From Ralstonia sp. 25mfcol4.1 (GTDB lineage: Bacteria > Pseudomonadota > Gammaproteobacteria > Burkholderiales > Burkholderiaceae): a stretch of 64,000 nucleotides of DNA. The stretch is from assembly GCF_900104095.1 (NCBI RefSeq), contig NZ_FNJO01000012.1, positions 1-64,000 of the forward strand, read 5' to 3'. Below the pieces are notes generated by a model. It was not told the origin of the DNA. It did not search any database and saw only the letters and a list, made by a program, of their open reading frames with translations. Shown here in pieces: positions 1-6,606 of the stretch (within the stretch, counting starts at the first letter, position 1; each line of letters begins with the position of its first letter). The translations under genes and the position numbers were made by a program.

Positions 1-77
1 GAGACGCAGCGCACACAGGCCACGATGGTGTCCTTGTGGACGTCCAGCCCGGCACAGCGGGGATAGAGTACTTGCAT
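1..77 (-). CDS. IS110-family transposase, N-terminal fragment (cut by window edge)
   Basis: Only the first 25 codons are inside the window. They read MQVLYPRCAGLDVHKDTIVA and then a Cys-Val-Arg run. This is the characteristic start of IS110-family (IS116/IS110/IS902) DEDD transposases, with the first catalytic Asp in the GLDVHKD motif of the RuvC-like domain. A strong Shine-Dalgarno (AGGAGG) lies just upstream of the ATG at 77, on the minus strand. Whether the rest of the gene is intact cannot be seen. The family assignment rests on this short but distinctive motif. Confidence 0.8.
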   Translation of the reverse strand, partial: MQVLYPRCAGLDVHKDTIVACVRCV

Positions 78-337
78 GGAGCCTCCTGCCAGAGTCAACG
101 GCGTCGGCGGCAGCCCTCGTTGTCGAAATCTAGTAGACGTGCTTCGGGGTGTTGCCACCCACGGTCACAATTCGGGGTGCTCGCAGGGCTGCGGGTCCAA
201 CTAGTCAACGGGCTCGGGGCACCAAGCGGGAGCCGACCTCGTTACCGACACCGTCTATCATCTTATTCCTGTCACCGCGCAATTCACCGGCCCCAAGCCC
301 GCTTCATCCTTCGGGGTCCGGCCCGCCCGATGGATAA
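78..337 (-). other. Candidate bridge-RNA (seekRNA) region of the IS110 element
   Basis: This is the non-coding stretch between the transposase start and the presumed element end. In IS110-group elements this left end encodes the bridge RNA, whose loops pair with donor and target DNA. Seen here: a short word TTCGGGGT repeated at 143-150, 171-178 and 310-317, several GC-rich potential stems, and an internal copy (199-207) of the word at the presumed element border. No RNA fold was computed, so the RNA itself is a hypothesis from family knowledge and position. Confidence 0.3.
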
Positions 338-1210
338 CTAGTCAGGGCGATGGCGTTTTCGGTAAGCGCACACGATGGCGTCACTAGGAAAGAGCTTTGT
401 CAGAGGGAAAAGTGCAAGCGTTCCACCGTACTGGATCAGAAAACTGACGAGGCGGGGATTGGCACAGCGAAGCCTCGCAGCCAGCCCTTTTACCCGGACT
501 GACGGTAGTTCGATTTGACTCATTAGCTGAAAGCCAGACTTTTCAACCAGCGCCGTCAGATTGTCCTTGTTGAAGAAGTGAACATGCGGTGAAGGCAAAT
601 CCTTTTGCCAGAGCCGAGCGAACGGCCCGGTCCATCCGAGGCGCGCAAACCCGCGCGCTAGACGATAGAATAATCCAGCGCTATTTGGAAGGCTCAGGAC
701 CAACAAGCCATTATCCAACAAGCGGTCCGCCGAAGCGCGAAGTGCGGAACCGATATGTGGAATATGCTCGATTACGTCATTGAACACAATCACGTCGAAC
801 CGTTCGGCGGGTGTCAGTGCATCGGGGAAGTAACCTATGCGAACAGGTAGTCCCCGGGACACTGTCTTTTCACCAACTGCCAGATCAGGTTCGAGGCCCA
901 GTGCATCGAAGTGCCGCACTGCTTCCTCCAAAAACCAGCCGTGGGCAGCACCAACGTCCAATAACGTCGCGCCGTTGCCATTGGACCGGATCAGATCGAT
1001 CACTTCCCGGAAATTTTCAAGCCGAATGGCCTTTAGCCCTGCCTCCCGAATTTTTTCGTCGACCGCAAGGTGGGCTAGCTTGTCGTTGATCACTGGTTGC
1101 AACAGGCTTCCCTCATAGCCGCAACTGCGACAGGTGAAGTGCCAGGGCGTGATGCCCGGCCCGATCGCACCCGCGCAAACGACGCACTCCGTTGGAAATC
1201 CGCTCCCCAT
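338..1210 (-). CDS. Class I SAM-dependent methyltransferase with N-terminal zinc ribbon
   Basis: This 290-residue protein begins with a four-cysteine ribbon (C9, C12, C27, C30). A Rossmann methyltransferase domain follows, with SAM motif I LDVGAAHG at about 84-91 and a later NDVIEHIPH segment near 146-154, as in Methyltransf_23-type enzymes. Such enzymes are common in surface-polysaccharide loci, where they methylate sugars; the substrate here is unknown. The gene points into the IS element, and its TAG stop (338-340) sits in the presumed insertion junction. The last few residues may therefore be altered relative to the native protein. Base composition looks less GC-rich than the neighbouring core genes. 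Confidence 0.75.
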   Translation of the reverse strand: MGSGFPTECVVCAGAIGPGITPWHFTCRSCGYEGSLLQPVINDKLAHLAVDEKIREAGLKAIRLENFREVIDLIRSNGNGATLLDVGAAHGWFLEEAVRHFDALGLEPDLAVGEKTVSRGLPVRIGYFPDALTPAERFDVIVFNDVIEHIPHIGSALRASADRLLDNGLLVLSLPNSAGLFYRLARGFARLGWTGPFARLWQKDLPSPHVHFFNKDNLTALVEKSGFQLMSQIELPSVRVKGLAARLRCANPRLVSFLIQYGGTLALFPLTKLFPSDAIVCAYRKRHRPD

Positions 1211-1297
1211 GGGTACACCCCCGTGTATTAATTTCGAGCATTATATCGATCCCAGCACGCCAGTCCGGCTCGCTCTCCTCTTGAGCTCAACGGTCTC

Positions 1298-1326
1298 TTC
1301 GCGATGGACAACGAACGTGCTACAAT
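1298..1326 (+). promoter_or_regulatory. Promoter for the tRNA-Gly gene
   Basis: A good -10 hexamer TACAAT (1321-1326) lies 20 bases before the tRNA. A weak -35 TTCGCG (1298-1303) is spaced by 17 bases. The position fits transcription starting a few bases before the mature 5' end. Confidence 0.5.
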
Positions 1327-1345
1327 CCGCCCCCAGTAAGCCATG

Positions 1346-1420
1346 GCGGGCGTCGTATAATGGCCATTACCTTAGCTTCCCAAGCTAAAGACGTGGGTTC
1401 GATTCCCATCGCCCGCTCCA
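1346..1420 (+). tRNA. glyT-like: tRNA-Gly (anticodon CCC)
   Basis: A full cloverleaf can be drawn. The acceptor stem is GCGGGCG pairing with CGCCCGC, followed by discriminator T and an encoded CCA (1418-1420). The D-arm holds TATAATGG. The anticodon stem TTAGC/GCTAA encloses the loop TTCCCAA, giving anticodon CCC, which reads GGG glycine codons. The T-arm is TGGG-TTCGATT-CCCA. The gene is isolated: no second tRNA lies beside it, and trmB follows 76 bases downstream. The symbol follows E. coli usage for tRNA-Gly(CCC) only loosely. Confidence 0.95.
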
Positions 1421-1451
1421 CTTCCCAGATCTGACAAGCCGCCTCTGGCAC

Positions 1452-1490
1452 CCGGTCAATGATGACCGGCGATCCGCCCGGCGGTTTTTT
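1452..1490 (+). terminator. Overlapping hairpins with a T-run after tRNA-Gly, just before trmB
   Basis: Two hairpins share bases. The first is a perfect seven-base stem CCGGTCA/TGACCGG (1452-1458 with 1463-1469). The second pairs ACCGGCG with CGGCGGT (1465-1471 with 1479-1485, one mismatch) and runs into six Ts (1485-1490). The second looks like an intrinsic terminator for the tRNA transcript. Because they overlap, only one can form at a time. Confidence 0.55.
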
Positions 1491-1496
1491 GTTGCC

Positions 1497-2279
1497 ATGC
1501 TTCCCCAAAACACGAACACCGACACGCTGCCGGGCGACGACGCCGACGGCGCCAGCGGACACCCTGAAGACGCCACCCCTGCCAAGCCGGGTGACGAGGT
1601 CGCGCATCCGCGCCGCATCCGCTCGTTTGTCAGGCGAGCCGGGCGCACGTCCACCGGACAGCAGCGCGCCATCGACGATCTCGGTCCGAAATTCATCGTG
1701 CCGTATCAAGGCGAGCCGCTGGACTGGGCGGCCACGTTCGGGCGCGAGGCACCGTCGATTCTTGAAATTGGCTTCGGCATGGGCGAGACGACGGCGCATA
1801 TCGCCAAACTGCGTCCGCAGGACAATTTCCTGGGCTGCGAAGTCCATGAGCCTGGCGTCGGCGCGCTGCTGAAGCTGATTGGCGAGAACGATCTGCAGAA
1901 CGTGCGGATCATGAACCACGACGCGGTGGAAGTCATCGCCCACATGCTGACCGAGCAGTCGCTGGACGGCGTGCATATCTTCTTTCCCGACCCGTGGCAC
2001 AAGAAGCGCCACAACAAGCGCCGCCTGGTGCAGCCGCCGCTGGTCAAGGTGCTGGCCAGCCGCCTGAAGCCCGGTGGTTATTTCCACTGCGCGACGGACT
2101 GGGAAGAATACGCGCACCAGATGGTGGAAGTTCTCAGCGGCGAACCGGCCCTGGAAAATACCTCGACCGCTGCCGGCGGCTTTGCGGAACGCCCCGATTA
2201 CCGTCCCGTGACCAAATTCGAAAAACGCGGCGTGCGGCTAGGCCACGGCGTTTGGGACGTGGTATTCCGGAAGAAATAA
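1497..2279 (+). CDS. trmB: tRNA (guanine-N7-)-methyltransferase
   Basis: TrmB transfers a methyl group from SAM to N7 of G46 in the tRNA variable loop. The 260-residue protein has a poorly conserved 40-residue leader, the SAM site ILEIGFGMG at about 88-96, and the family signature FFPDPWHKKRHNKRR at about 162-176, which carries the catalytic Asp and tRNA-binding basic residues. The conserved core ends with a Trp-Asp-Val-Phe strand at the C-terminus. The chosen ATG has no recognisable Shine-Dalgarno and lies directly after the T-run of the upstream hairpin, so the start or its translation mode is uncertain. It sits next to a tRNA gene and is followed by an intrinsic terminator. Confidence 0.93.
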   Translation: MLPQNTNTDTLPGDDADGASGHPEDATPAKPGDEVAHPRRIRSFVRRAGRTSTGQQRAIDDLGPKFIVPYQGEPLDWAATFGREAPSILEIGFGMGETTAHIAKLRPQDNFLGCEVHEPGVGALLKLIGENDLQNVRIMNHDAVEVIAHMLTEQSLDGVHIFFPDPWHKKRHNKRRLVQPPLVKVLASRLKPGGYFHCATDWEEYAHQMVEVLSGEPALENTSTAAGGFAERPDYRPVTKFEKRGVRLGHGVWDVVFRKK

Positions 2280-2283
2280 GAAA

Positions 2284-2304
2284 GGGGCCAACGGCCCCTT
2301 TTTT
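2284..2304 (+). terminator. Intrinsic terminator of trmB
   Basis: A hairpin GGGGCC-AAC(G)-GGCCCC is followed by six Ts, starting five bases after the trmB stop. It lies between convergent trmB and uppP. The other strand carries only a short broken T-run, so termination of uppP transcripts here is less certain. Confidence 0.85.
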
Positions 2305-2337
2305 CATGATGTCGCGGATTAGCGCTTGCGTCGCAAA

Positions 2338-3219
2338 TCAGGCGTGCCAGGACACCATACCCGTCCAGGCGGTCAGCAGCACGATAATCCCGAAAGCGAT
2401 CCGATACCACGCAAATGGCTTGAAATCATGCGTGGCCACGAATCGCAGCAGCCATCGTACGCACAGGAACGCCGAAAGGAACGCGAACACAAAGCCGATG
2501 CCGAAAATGCCCAGGTCGTCGGCCGACAGCACCGCGCGCGCCTTGTACAGTTCGTAGACCGTGGCGCCGAAAATGACCGGAATCGCCAGGAAGAACGAGA
2601 ACTCGGTGGCCACCTGACGCGACAAGCCGAACAGCATGCCGCCAATAATGGTCGCGCCCGAGCGCGAGGTGCCCGGCACCAGGGCGAAACACTGCGCCAG
2701 GCCCACCTTCAAGGCGTCGCGCCAGGTCAGGTCGTCGATCGATTCGATGCGCGGCGCGCCAGCTTTCGCCGCTTCCAGCAGCGCATTGCCCTGCGGATGC
2801 GACACGGTACCGCGCCGCCGCTCTCGCCATTCCGCCCAGAGAATCACCACGCCGCCGACGATGAACGCCAGCGCCACGGTAATCGGATTGAACAGATGGG
2901 CCTTGATCCATTTGCCGAACACCAGCGCCAATACGATGGCCGGCACCGTGGCAACGATCACGTTGATCGCAAAGCGTTGCTGCCTCGGGTCGGACGCCAG
3001 CCCGCCCAGTACGGCGCCGATACGCCGCCGGAATTCCCAGCAAACCGCCAGGATCGCGCCGAACTGAATCACGATCTCGAAGATCTTGCCTTTTTCGTCA
3101 TTGAAGTCCAGCAGTTGTCCGGCAAGAATCAGGTGGCCGGTGCTGGAAATGGGGAGAAACTCGGTCAGTCCTTCGACGATGCCGAGAATCACGGCCTTGA
3201 GGGCGAGTGCAATATCCAT
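2338..3219 (-). CDS. uppP: Undecaprenyl-diphosphatase
   Basis: UppP (BacA) dephosphorylates undecaprenyl diphosphate to the monophosphate carrier used for peptidoglycan and O-antigen. It is a polytopic inner-membrane protein of 293 residues, a normal length. Both family signatures are present: EGLTEFLPISSTGH at 16-29 with the catalytic Glu/Ser/His, and PGTSRSG at about 182-188. The gene is convergent with trmB. It is functionally linked to the carrier-dependent glycan genes downstream in the window, although it is not in the same operon. Confidence 0.95.
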   Translation of the reverse strand: MDIALALKAVILGIVEGLTEFLPISSTGHLILAGQLLDFNDEKGKIFEIVIQFGAILAVCWEFRRRIGAVLGGLASDPRQQRFAINVIVATVPAIVLALVFGKWIKAHLFNPITVALAFIVGGVVILWAEWRERRRGTVSHPQGNALLEAAKAGAPRIESIDDLTWRDALKVGLAQCFALVPGTSRSGATIIGGMLFGLSRQVATEFSFFLAIPVIFGATVYELYKARAVLSADDLGIFGIGFVFAFLSAFLCVRWLLRFVATHDFKPFAWYRIAFGIIVLLTAWTGMVSWHA

Positions 3220-3298
3220 ATGGACTCAAAAAGTGGGCGCGAATGGCGGGGGTACCGCCAGCGATGCCCGAAGGCATCGCATTATTGTTGCTCTGGAT

Positions 3299-3865
3299 TT
3301 ACGGCCGATTAATCTTGACGTTGATACCGTCAGGCAGGACCGTGATTGTACCGGGCTCCACGCTGGTGCCGGCCAGCCGCAACTGCTCCGGCTTGAACGT
3401 ATAAAGCGGATAGTTTTGCAGCAACTGCTCTGACAGGATACCGCCCAGTGCATTCAACTGGCGTGAAAACTGGCCCGGCAATCCCTGCACGTCGAACTGC
3501 TTGACCTCGGGGTCCTGCAGCACCAGCGAATGACTTGGCGGGTCATAGCGCAGCGCGCTGTCCAGCGCGAAGCGGCCCGTCAGCGGCTGGCGGAAAAACA
3601 GCCGGTTGTCGATGGTGGCATCGAAGCTAACCAGCACGCGATTGCGCGTGGAGTCCAGCGCCAGCTGCGGGTTGGCAAGCTGGATATCGAACACCTCCAT
3701 ATAACGCTTGTTGAACGGGAATTTCTTCGCCAGCGCATCCTGCAGCTGGCTTTGCGAGAATGTGTACTCGCTGCGGAATACGCTGCAGCCCGCCAGCCAG
3801 CCCGTGGCCACCAGCGTAGCGACACCTGCGGCCGCCAGCCAGCGCCGGCGCGTCATCGCGATCAT
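3299..3865 (-). CDS. DUF1439 (YceB-like) lipoprotein
   Basis: A 188-residue putative lipoprotein. It has an N-terminal basic stretch MTRRRW, a hydrophobic segment, then the lipobox LAGC with Cys at about 27. The mature part matches my memory of the DUF1439/YceB family, small periplasmic proteins of unknown function: an opening YTFSQSQLQDALAKKFP segment and a C-terminal YxFxxEQLR-like segment. A second ATG nine bases in (3856) is a plausible alternative start. It lies 79 bases upstream of uppP on the same strand and may be co-transcribed with it. No function is known. Confidence 0.75.
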   Translation of the reverse strand: MIAMTRRRWLAAAGVATLVATGWLAGCSVFRSEYTFSQSQLQDALAKKFPFNKRYMEVFDIQLANPQLALDSTRNRVLVSFDATIDNRLFFRQPLTGRFALDSALRYDPPSHSLVLQDPEVKQFDVQGLPGQFSRQLNALGGILSEQLLQNYPLYTFKPEQLRLAGTSVEPGTITVLPDGINVKINRP

Positions 3866-3891
3866 GCATGCATCTCCATCAAACAGTAGGG

Positions 3892-4179
3892 TCAGCGCAC
3901 CGCCCCGGCCGGCGCCGTCGCCTGCTCAAGCCGCGTCAGCCAGGCTATGGCGGATTCGCGGGAATCGCCGCACATTTCGGCCGACGGACGCAGTCCGCCG
4001 CAGAATGCCGGCCGCTGCGGCTGCCCGAACACCGCACACCGCATGTCCGCCATCAGTTGTGCGCACCCCTGGCCGGCCGGCTTGCCATGCGGCATGCCTG
4101 GCAGGGACGACGTGATCGACGGCGCGATACAGCAGGCGCCGCAGCCGGCACGGCAGGTGGGTTCAGACTGGCAGGACAT
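3892..4179 (-). CDS. YkgJ-family cysteine-cluster protein
   Basis: A 95-residue protein with a Cys-rich N-terminus (C3, C9, C13, C16, C17) and further Cys near the middle, including CAVFGQPQRPAFC. This is typical of the UPF0153/YkgJ family, thought to bind a zinc or iron-sulfur cluster. Conserved PS and P-x-P positions fit the family. Its role is unknown. It lies 26 bases before the DUF1439 lipoprotein gene on the same strand, suggesting one transcription unit with it and perhaps uppP. Confidence 0.75.
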   Translation of the reverse strand: MSCQSEPTCRAGCGACCIAPSITSSLPGMPHGKPAGQGCAQLMADMRCAVFGQPQRPAFCGGLRPSAEMCGDSRESAIAWLTRLEQATAPAGAVR

Positions 4180-4396
4180 GGTGAAGGTTCAGCGACAGAT
4201 TGCCGACAATAAAAGGGCACGGCGGAGGCGCTGTGCCAAGCCGGCATTGTGCCTGACCCGATCCGCAAGACCTGCAACAAAGCGCAACGTACGTATCATG
4301 CATCACTTATCCCGTTCGTCGCACGCCGCTTGACCCCGCAATTCCGGTCCTCTACATTACTGACCGACAAGTTATTAATACCCCGGTGCGTCCCGC

Positions 4397-5212
4397 ATGC
4401 ATCGCTTTCGTGCCTGCCCCGTGAGCCCTGCCCTGCCCAAAAAAGACCACGAACCCCGCCGCTGGAGCCGCCGCAAGGCCGCGCGCCCGCAAGAGCTGGT
4501 GGCCGCCGCGTTGACGCTGTTCGTAGAACGCGGCTACGCCGCGACCCGGCTGGAGGACGTGGCGGCGGCGGCCGGTGTGTCGAAGGGAACGGTCTATTTG
4601 TATTTCGCGAACAAGGAAGAACTGTTCAAGACGGTGGTCCGGGAAAACATGGTGCCCGCGCTGGCCAAGGGCACGGACCTGGTGGACACCTACGAAGGCT
4701 CCACCCCCGAACTGCTGCGCGAACTGCTGCTGGGCTGGTGGGGCCTGATCGGCGCCACGCCGGTAGCCGGGCTGACCAAGCTGATCATTGCCGAGTCGGG
4801 CAATTTCCCCGATATCGCCCAGTTCTACCAGGACGAGGTGATGGGCCCCGGCGATGCGCTGTTTGCCCGCGTGCTGGCGCGCGGGGTGGCACGCGGCGAG
4901 TTCCGCCACGTGCCGGCCAATCCCGCGACCACGCTGCTGTGCGCGCCGCTGGTGTTCCTGATGCTCTGGCGCAGCGCCTTCAGCCAGGTCAATGTGCCGG
5001 CCATCGACCCCGACGCCTTCCTGGACCAGCTGCTGCATATGCTGCTGTTCGGCCTGACAGCGGGCGCCGCCCGTGACACCCCGCTGCCCGTGCCCCAGGG
5101 CCCGTTCGTCTGGGAACGGATCCGTAACGAGCTGATGGCGGAGCGTGCCGCCTCGGAATCCGCACCCGCCGCGCAGCCCGGCCGGGACGATGCAGCGACC
5201 ATCCCGACATGA
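4397..5212 (+). CDS. TetR/AcrR-family transcriptional regulator
   Basis: A 271-residue DNA-binding repressor-type protein. After a basic leader, the TetR helix-turn-helix lies at about 32-78, ending with the family hallmark GVSKGTVYLYFANKEELF. The C-terminal ligand domain is unassigned. The tail is Ala-rich. An in-frame GTG at 4421 could also serve as start; neither has a clear Shine-Dalgarno. No efflux operon adjoins it except tolC about 1.4 kb downstream, so a link to TolC-dependent export is possible but unsupported. Confidence 0.85.
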   Translation: MHRFRACPVSPALPKKDHEPRRWSRRKAARPQELVAAALTLFVERGYAATRLEDVAAAAGVSKGTVYLYFANKEELFKTVVRENMVPALAKGTDLVDTYEGSTPELLRELLLGWWGLIGATPVAGLTKLIIAESGNFPDIAQFYQDEVMGPGDALFARVLARGVARGEFRHVPANPATTLLCAPLVFLMLWRSAFSQVNVPAIDPDAFLDQLLHMLLFGLTAGAARDTPLPVPQGPFVWERIRNELMAERAASESAPAAQPGRDDAATIPT

Positions 5213-5452
5213 AGACACCCCACGCCGCGCACCGGCCCGCGTGCCACGGCGCAACGCTAACCGTTTGTAAACATGCCAGCCCGGTCGGCGGAGGTAAAAT
5301 AGCGGGCTTTTGCGTAACATCCCGGCATGCGGCGGCTCTGCCGCCGGACGGGACGAGGCAAATCCGGCACTGATCGAAACAACAGCGCGGACGGCGGGAA
5401 AAAAAAGCCGGCCGGCGGCGCAACCCCGCAAGCATCTGGAAGGAAAGGCAAG

Positions 5453-6106
5453 ATGGATCTCGAAAAAGCCCGATTCAACATGATCGAACAGCAAATCCGC
5501 CCATGGGACGTGCTGGACCAGGAAATCCTGGACCTGCTGGCCGTGGTTAAGCGCGAGCAGTTCGTGCCGCAGGCCTACGCCGCGCTGGCTTTCGTCGACA
5601 TGGAGATTCCCCTGCCGGGCGGCGAGAACATGATGCCCCCGCGCGTGGAAGCCCGCGTCCTGCAGGACCTGAACGTACGCAAGCACGAGAACGTGCTGGA
5701 AATCGGCGCAGGTTCGGGCTACATGGCCGCGCTGCTGGCGGCGCGCGGCCGCCACGTGGTGACCGTCGATATCCGTCCGGAACTGGTGGCACTGGCGCGC
5801 CAGAACCTGGCCAATGCCGGCGTGACCAATGTGGAAGTGGCCGAAGGCAATGCCGCCGACGGCTGGGCCGTGGCCGCGCCGTACGACGTCATCTGCATCT
5901 CCGGCTCGCTGCCGGAGCTGCCGCAGTCGATCCTGTCGCAGGTCAAGGTTGGCGGCCGTATCGCCGCCATCATCGGCACGGCGCCCGTGATGGAAGCCCG
6001 CATCATCACGCGCGTGTCGGACACCGAGTACCAGATGGTGAACGTGTTCGAGACGCTGGCCAAGCCGCTGCAAGGCGCGGCACAGCCGTCGCGCTTCAAG
6101 TTCTGA
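5453..6106 (+). CDS. Protein-L-isoaspartate O-methyltransferase-like protein
   Basis: A 217-residue class I methyltransferase of the Pcm type, which repairs isoaspartyl residues using SAM. The SAM motif VLEIGAGSGYMAALLA starts near residue 81, and post-motif I TVDIRPELV follows near 103. The start at 5453 is chosen because GGAAGGAAAGG lies just upstream and the RFNMIEQQIRPW segment that opens this family follows directly. The reading frame is open further upstream without a better start. Many beta-proteobacteria keep this gene with the rhodanese and tolC genes, as here. It may be a paralogue of the classical pcm. Confidence 0.83.
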   Translation: MDLEKARFNMIEQQIRPWDVLDQEILDLLAVVKREQFVPQAYAALAFVDMEIPLPGGENMMPPRVEARVLQDLNVRKHENVLEIGAGSGYMAALLAARGRHVVTVDIRPELVALARQNLANAGVTNVEVAEGNAADGWAVAAPYDVICISGSLPELPQSILSQVKVGGRIAAIIGTAPVMEARIITRVSDTEYQMVNVFETLAKPLQGAAQPSRFKF

Positions 6107-6119
6107 ACCGGAGCCGGCC

Positions 6120-6443
6120 ATGCAGGTAATTACCGCCCCCGAACTGGCGCAATGGCTGGCCGATGCCGGCCGCGCCAAGCCGGTGTTGCTGGATGTGCGC
6201 GAGGATCTGGAAGTGCGCACCGCCGCGATGCCCGGCATCACGCATATCCCGATGGGCCAGATTCCGGCCCGTCTCAACGACATCGACGAAGACGCCGAGA
6301 TCGTCTGCATCTGCCACCACGGCGCACGCAGCATGCAGGTGGCCAACTTCCTGGAGCGCCAGGGCTATGCCAAGGTCTGGAACCTAACCGGCGGCATCCA
6401 CGCCTGGTCGACCCAGGTCGATCCGTCCGTTCCGCAGTATTGA
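6120..6443 (+). CDS. Single-domain rhodanese-like protein
   Basis: A 107-residue sulfurtransferase-type protein. The active-site loop CHHGARS carries the nucleophilic Cys at 65, and the conserved LLDVRE (about 23-28) and NLTGGIHAW C-terminal segments are present. It probably moves sulfane sulfur between small thiols or proteins in the cytoplasm, but the acceptor is unknown. The gene starts 13 bases after the pcm-like stop, so the two are likely co-transcribed, followed by tolC. Confidence 0.9.
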   Translation: MQVITAPELAQWLADAGRAKPVLLDVREDLEVRTAAMPGITHIPMGQIPARLNDIDEDAEIVCICHHGARSMQVANFLERQGYAKVWNLTGGIHAWSTQVDPSVPQY

Positions 6444-6606
6444 TCCGGAACCGGCCCCGGCAGCACGCCGGGGCCGTGCCACCGCGCCGCAGCCCGGCCG
6501 TACCCGCAGCATCCGCAATATCCGAAGTACCCCGTCCCTGGCAGTACCACCCGTCGCAACCTATCGATCGTTGGCCGCGCGTGCCGCTGGCCGAGCTGGA
6601 GATGTC

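Larger units (their letters stand above)
1..338 (-). mobile_element. End of an IS110-family insertion sequence (transposase start plus upstream non-coding end)
   Basis: The transposase start at 77 is preceded, on its own strand, by about 260 bases with no convincing gene before the methyltransferase begins. IS110 elements carry a long non-coding end of this size upstream of the transposase, usually without long terminal inverted repeats. The outer boundary is placed near 338 because the methyltransferase reading frame ends there and a nine-base word AACTAGTCA straddles the point (336-344). That word recurs inside the element at 199-207. The exact boundary and the core dinucleotide are inference. 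Confidence 0.6.

Noticed and set aside
143..317. CRISPR-like short repeats
   Set aside because: The three TTCGGGGT words are only eight bases long, unevenly spaced and inside an IS end.
36..341. Plus-strand open frame of about 100 codons over the IS end
   Set aside because: It is antisense to the transposase start and the non-coding end, with Arg/Ser-rich low-complexity content and no recognisable motif.
1211..1420. tRNA-Gly as an island attachment site next to the IS element
   Set aside because: An island using the tRNA 3' end would lie on the trmB side, which is core sequence. I saw no direct repeat of the tRNA 3' end.
1320..2117. Minus-strand open frame of about 265 codons over trmB
   Set aside because: It is the antisense shadow of a clear trmB. 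GC-rich DNA commonly gives such long frames.
4352..6346. Minus-strand open frame of about 660 codons across the TetR, Pcm-like and rhodanese genes
   Set aside because: It spans three well-supported plus-strand genes and is full of His/Gly/Arg typical of an antisense frame.
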